Shown here piece after piece: positions 37,092 through 40,989 of a DNA stretch of 40,989 bases (its first letter is position 1; every line of letters starts with the position of its first letter). This DNA comes from HRBIN12 sp035762085 (GTDB lineage: Bacteria > Actinomycetota > UBA4738 > HRBIN12), in assembly GCA_035762085.1 (NCBI GenBank), contig DASTPT010000074.1, positions 1 through 40,989 of the forward strand, in the 5' to 3' direction. Position numbers and translations under genes: made by a program. The notes under the pieces are model-generated. The model had not been told where the DNA came from, made no database searches, and worked only from the letters and a program-made list of their open reading frames with translations.

Positions 37092-40000
37092 TCACACCGG
37101 CTCCATCCTGAGCGCCTCCTCCTTCGCGACGATCTGCGCGTCGGTGTAGTGGTGCAGCTCGATCGCCTTGGCCGGGCACTCGCTCGCGCAGATGCCGCAG
37201 CCCTGGCAGGCGGCCGCCTCGATCGACGCCTTCTTCGTGAGGGGATCGATGACCGGCACGCCGTACGGACAGATCCGGACGCACGTGAGACACGCGGCGC
37301 ACCTGTCCTGGTCGACCTCGGCGACCACGCCGCCGGCCTCGAGCGCCGGCTTGGCCAGGATCGCCGCGGCGCGACCGGCGGCCGCGTACGCCTGCGCGAT
37401 CGACCGGTCGATGTCCTTCGGATCGTGTGCCGAGCCGCACAGGAAGATCCCCTCGCTCGCGAAGTCGACCGGCCGGAGCTTCAGGTGCGCCTCGAGGAAG
37501 AACCCCTCCGCGGTGACCGGCACCCTGAGCAACTTGGCGAGATCGGCGCTGCCTTCGTTCGGGACCGTCGGCGTCGCGAGCACGAGCAGATCGAGCGGCA
37601 CGCGGAGGCGCCGGCGCAGGGACGGGTCCCGGAAGGCGACCTCGACCGAGCCGTTCGCGCTCACCACGGGGAGGTCCCCGTCCTCGTAGCGCGTGAAGAC
37701 GACGCCCATCTCACGCGCGCGTGTGTAGTGCTCCTCGGCGAGGCCGGCCGTGCGGATCTCCTTGAACCACACGTAGACGGGCCGGTCCGGGTCCCGCTCC
37801 TTCAGCCGGATCGCGTTCTTGATCGACTGGCCGCAGCAGGTCCGCGAGCAGTACGGCGTTCGCTCGTCGAGCGACCCGGCGCACAGGATGAAGCCGACCG
37901 CCCGGGCCCGGTCGAGCGCCGGATCGTGCTCGGCGAACATCCGCTCCAGGTCCATGCCGGTGACGATCCCGGCGCTCGACCCCAGGCCGTAGACCTCGGG
38001 CCGCGCCTCCCTGGCGCCGGTCGCGACGATCACCACGCCGTGGTCGACCGTCGTCCGCTCGCCGTCCGCCTCGATCACGCTCGAGAAGTTGCCGACGAAG
38101 CCGTGGACGTCCTTCAGCCGGGCGCGTAGGTGCACCTCGACGTTGGGGTTCCGGGTCACGCGCCGAACGAGGCCGGCGACGAACGCCGAGGGATCGCTGC
38201 CCACGATCGTCCGGTCCAGCTCGAGCGCCCGTCCGCCGAGTCGGTCGGTGCGTTCGACGAGGTGCACCTCGTGCCCCATCTCCCCCAACGCGGCGGCGGC
38301 CGTCATACCGGCGACGCCGCCGCCGACGACCACGGCGGCGTGGGTGATCGGGACGTCGGACATCGGGAGGGGCTCGAGCTCGCGAGCTCGGGCCACGCTC
38401 ATGCGGATCAGGTCCTTGGCTTTCGCCGTCGCGCGCTCGGGCTCGTCGCGGTGGACCCACGACGCCTGATCGCGGATGTTCGCCATCTCGAACAGGAAGG
38501 GGTTGAGACCGGCCTCGCGCAGGGTGTCCTGGAAGATCGGCTCGTGCGTGCGCGGGGTGCAGCTCGCGACCACCACGCGGTTGAGACCGTGCTCTCGCAC
38601 CTGGTCCCTGATCAGCCTCAGCGAGTCCGACGAGCATGCGTACATCGTGTCCCTCGAGCAGACGACGCCGCGCAGACCCTTCGCGTAGTCGGCGGCACCC
38701 TCGACGTCGATCACACCCGCGATGTTCGAGCCACAGTGACACACGAACACGCCGACGCGGGGCTCCTCGCCCTCGACGGAGCGCTCGGGTGGATAGCGCG
38801 TCTCCCCCGTCAGCATCCCCCGCGAGTCCGCGAGCTCCGCCATCACCCTGGCCGCGGCCGCCGAGGCCTCGGCCACCGAGTCGGGGATGTCCTTCGGCCC
38901 GCCGAACGGGCCGGCGAGGTGGACCCCGGGGCGCGAGGTGTCGAGCGGCTCGTACTCCTCCAGCTCGCAGAACCCATGGCGATCGAGCGCGATCCCGAGC
39001 GCGCCGGCGACCGAGCGCGCCCCGCGCGAGGGCTCGACGCCGACCGAGAGCACCACCAGGTCGAAGCGGTCGGTGTGCAGGACGCCCGCCGCGTCCTCCC
39101 ACGTGATCGCGGGGTCGCGGGTCTCGGGGTCCTCGTCGATGGACGAGGGCCGCGATCGCACGAAGCGCACGCCCATGTCCAACGCCCGTCGGTAGAAGGC
39201 GTCAGCGCCCTTGCCGATGGCGCGCATGTCCATGAGGAAGACCGTCGCCGCGCACTGCGGCTCGTGGTCGAGCGTGAGCATCGCCTGCTTGTTCGCGTAC
39301 ATGCAGCAGACGCTCGAGCAGTACCCGTGCTCCTGGTCCCGCGAGCCGACGCACTGGATGAACGCGACGGTCTTCGGGTGCCGCCCGTCCGAGGGCCTCG
39401 CGATCTCGCCCCGCGTGGGACCGGACGCCGAGAGCATCCGCTCGTACTCGAGCGCCGACACGACGTTCGGGTAGCGGCCGTAGCCGTACTCCCCGCGCGT
39501 CCCCGGGTCGTGCACGGCGAACCCGGGGGCCAGCACGACGGCGCCCACCTCGAGCTCGATCTCACGTTCCACCTCGTCGTGGAGGAACGCCCCGGGGCCG
39601 CAGGCCCGCACGCACTCGAAGCACTCGGAGCAGACGGCGCAGTTCAGGCAGCGTCTGGCCTCGGCGACGGCCTGCTCCGCGGTGAAGCCGGTGGAGACCT
39701 CGTCCCACGTGCGCCGGCGCGCGACGCTGTCCCGGCTCGGCATGGTCTCGCGCGCCTCCGGGCCGGTGCGGGCCAACGTGGCGTCCTCCGGCCGGGCCTC
39801 GCGCTTGCGCGCGTCCCGCACGTCCAGCAGGTGCTCGCCGCGCAGGTGGTTGTGGATCGCGCAGGCGGCGCGCCGACCCGCGGCCACCGCCTCGATCGAC
39901 GTCCACGGCCCCATCGCCGCGGCGTCGCCGCCGGCGAACACGCCGGGACGGTCGGTGGCCTGGGTCTCGGCGTCGGCAACGATCTGGTTGCGCTCGATCC

Positions 40001-40989
40001 GGACGCCGTCGAGACCGTTCGCGAAGTCCTCGACCAGGCCCTGCCCCGTGGCGAACACGACGGTGTCGCAAGAGAGCTCGCTCCGCGTGCCCTCGACCGG
40101 GATGGGGGCACGCCAGCCGCGTTCGTCGGCCTCGCCGAGCGTGCACGCCGTGAACGTCACGGCGCAGGCGCGACCGTCGGCGTCGGTCCGGATCTCGGTC
40201 GGCATCCGCGAGCAGATCAGCTCGATGCCCTCGTCGGCGCCCTCCTCGCGCTCCTCCTCGGAGGCCGGGACACACGTCTCGTCCTCGATGCAGACGAGCG
40301 CGACCTCGTCGGCGCCGAGGCGCAGCGCCGTCCGACCGGCGTCGTAGGCGACGTCGCCACCGCCGATCACGACGACACGCCTGCCCACGTCGACCGGGCG
40401 CCCGAGCGTGGCATCGCGGAGCAGGTCGACGGCCGTGAGCGTGCCCGCCGCGTCGTTGCCGGGGATCGGCAGGCGGCGGCCGGCCTGCAGCCCGACGGCC
40501 ACGTACACCGCCCCGTAGCCGTCGGCGAGCAGTGAGTCGATGGTGAAGTCCCGGCCGGCCGCCCGGTCGAGCTCGAGCTCGACCCCGAGCGCGAGGACGC
40601 GGTCGATGTCCTGCTGCAGCGCCGCCTTCGGAAGGCGGTACTCGGGGATCCCGAAGCGGAGCATGCCGCCCGCCTCGGACCTCGCCTCGAGGACCGTGGT
40701 GCGGTAGCCGAGCAGCGCCAGGTCGCGCGCCGCGGTCAGCCCCGAGGGCCCCGCACCGACGATCGCGACCCGTTCGTCGTATCGGATCTCCGCGGGTCGG
40801 ACGGGCGGGAGGTTCTCGGCGGCCCAGTCCGCGAGGAAACGCTTCACGGAGCGGATCGCGATCGGCGCGTCGACGTCGCCGCGCGAGCACTCGGCCTCGC
40901 ACGGCGCCGGGCAGACGCGGCCGCAGGTCGAGACGAACGGGTTCGGCTCGACCGCGACGCGGTAGGCGTCCTCGAAACGCTCCGCCGCG
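37092..40989 (-). CDS. hdrA: Giant HdrA fusion (GltD-like + partial HdrA + full HdrA), 5' end cut by window edge
   Basis: At least 1298 residues are visible and the start lies beyond the right edge. Modules from the N terminus: a GltD-type Cys cluster CGRVCPAPCEAEC (codons 40887-40925); an FAD Rossmann motif GAGPSG (about 40740-40769); an NAD(P) motif GGGDVAYDAGR (about 40345-40375); a six-Cys stretch CLNCAVCSECFECVRAC (39600-39650); an HdrA-like half with CVGSRD and YCSSVCC (about 39301-39358); then a complete HdrA with VFVCHCGSNIAG (about 38725-38750), a second FAD motif GGGVAGMTAAA, and CAGSLDER...YCSRTCCGQ; and two C-terminal [4Fe-4S] motifs, CAACLTCVRICP and CQGCGICASECP (37165-37305). 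It probably takes electrons from or to NAD(P)H and distributes them to HdrBC and MvhD-MetVF. It is the first visible gene of the operon. Confidence 0.93.
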   Translation of the reverse strand, partial: AAERFEDAYRVAVEPNPFVSTCGRVCPAPCEAECSRGDVDAPIAIRSVKRFLADWAAENLPPVRPAEIRYDERVAIVGAGPSGLTAARDLALLGYRTTVLEARSEAGGMLRFGIPEYRLPKAALQQDIDRVLALGVELELDRAAGRDFTIDSLLADGYGAVYVAVGLQAGRRLPIPGNDAAGTLTAVDLLRDATLGRPVDVGRRVVVIGGGDVAYDAGRTALRLGADEVALVCIEDETCVPASEEEREEGADEGIELICSRMPTEIRTDADGRACAVTFTACTLGEADERGWRAPIPVEGTRSELSCDTVVFATGQGLVEDFANGLDGVRIERNQIVADAETQATDRPGVFAGGDAAAMGPWTSIEAVAAGRRAACAIHNHLRGEHLLDVRDARKREARPEDATLARTGPEARETMPSRDSVARRRTWDEVSTGFTAEQAVAEARRCLNCAVCSECFECVRACGPGAFLHDEVEREIELEVGAVVLAPGFAVHDPGTRGEYGYGRYPNVVSALEYERMLSASGPTRGEIARPSDGRHPKTVAFIQCVGSRDQEHGYCSSVCCMYANKQAMLTLDHEPQCAATVFLMDMRAIGKGADAFYRRALDMGVRFVRSRPSSIDEDPETRDPAITWEDAAGVLHTDRFDLVVLSVGVEPSRGARSVAGALGIALDRHGFCELEEYEPLDTSRPGVHLAGPFGGPKDIPDSVAEASAAAARVMAELADSRGMLTGETRYPPERSVEGEEPRVGVFVCHCGSNIAGVIDVEGAADYAKGLRGVVCSRDTMYACSSDSLRLIRDQVREHGLNRVVVASCTPRTHEPIFQDTLREAGLNPFLFEMANIRDQASWVHRDEPERATAKAKDLIRMSVARARELEPLPMSDVPITHAAVVVGGGVAGMTAAAALGEMGHEVHLVERTDRLGGRALELDRTIVGSDPSAFVAGLVRRVTRNPNVEVHLRARLKDVHGFVGNFSSVIEADGERTTVDHGVVIVATGAREARPEVYGLGSSAGIVTGMDLERMFAEHDPALDRARAVGFILCAGSLDERTPYCSRTCCGQSIKNAIRLKERDPDRPVYVWFKEIRTAGLAEEHYTRAREMGVVFTRYEDGDLPVVSANGSVEVAFRDPSLRRRLRVPLDLLVLATPTVPNEGSADLAKLLRVPVTAEGFFLEAHLKLRPVDFASEGIFLCGSAHDPKDIDRSIAQAYAAAGRAAAILAKPALEAGGVVAEVDQDRCAACLTCVRICPYGVPVIDPLTKKASIEAAACQGCGICASECPAKAIELHHYTDAQIVAKEEALRMEPV

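Noticed and set aside
38130..40535. An 801-residue plus-strand open frame opposite hdrA
   Set aside because: It is a composition shadow: Arg/Val/Asp/Gly-rich without motifs, whereas the minus strand has many Fe-S and flavin motifs.
1..40989. CRISPR arrays, insertion sequences, prophage genes, tRNA genes
   Set aside because: None was seen: no regularly spaced repeats, no transposase or integrase motifs, no cloverleaf-like sequence, and base composition is uniform.

Overview
The window is very GC-rich double-stranded DNA with densely packed genes. It looks chromosomal and points to an Actinomycetota-type bacterium. The clues are an Rv2578c-type radical SAM protein, an RNase HI gene overlapping a C4 zinc-ribbon gene as in mycobacteria, a YwiC-like protein, a type 2-like CsoR operator, and many TANNNT -10 boxes lying 6-9 nt ahead of start codons, which implies leaderless mRNAs. 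The class cannot be fixed from the sequence alone. I see no phage, insertion sequence, CRISPR array or tRNA.

Layout: (1) 1-4554, a leftward copper-resistance operon, csoR-copA-CPD-type P1B ATPase, behind a CsoR operator. (2) 4708-10398, rightward E1 alpha and beta of a 2-oxo acid dehydrogenase, a four-PAS sensor kinase, and lipoyl synthase lipA. (3) 10407-13054, leftward RNase P RNA, RNase HI, zinc-ribbon coiled-coil protein and radical SAM protein. (4) 13123-16715, rightward and mostly leaderless SDR, SURF1, a small membrane protein and a SulP transporter. (5) 16729-31710, a mosaic of single housekeeping or accessory genes: methyltransferase, M43 metalloprotease, YwiC-like, HutH-like lyase, class I aldolase, aldo/keto reductase, pirin, MFS, HD-GYP-LuxR regulator, YbjQ, DCC, DUF2071, DUF305, DedA and YihY. 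(6) 31936-33483, an orphan Flp pilin and a UroD-family protein. (7) 33480 to the right edge, a tightly coupled six-gene leftward operon: hdrA-mvhD-metV-metF-hdrC-hdrB.

The most notable system is region 7. Its gene content matches the hexaheteromeric methylene-tetrahydrofolate reductase (MetVF-HdrABC-MvhD) described in the acetogen Moorella. Here it sits in a genome with aerobic traits (SURF1, a PDH-type E1), and its HdrA is a giant fusion: a GltD-like NAD(P)H/FAD module, a partial HdrA, then a complete HdrA with two C-terminal [4Fe-4S] motifs. It most plausibly links folate-bound C1 units to NAD(P)H through flavin and Fe-S centres. A UroD-family, possibly methyltransferase-related gene converges on it, with the two stop codons sharing one CTAG.

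The second window-wide feature is transcriptional. At least eleven genes on both strands have a TANNNT hexamer 6-9 nt before an ATG or GTG. In two cases the TAG stop of the upstream gene is itself the first half of that -10 box. I used this spacing to choose several start codons.
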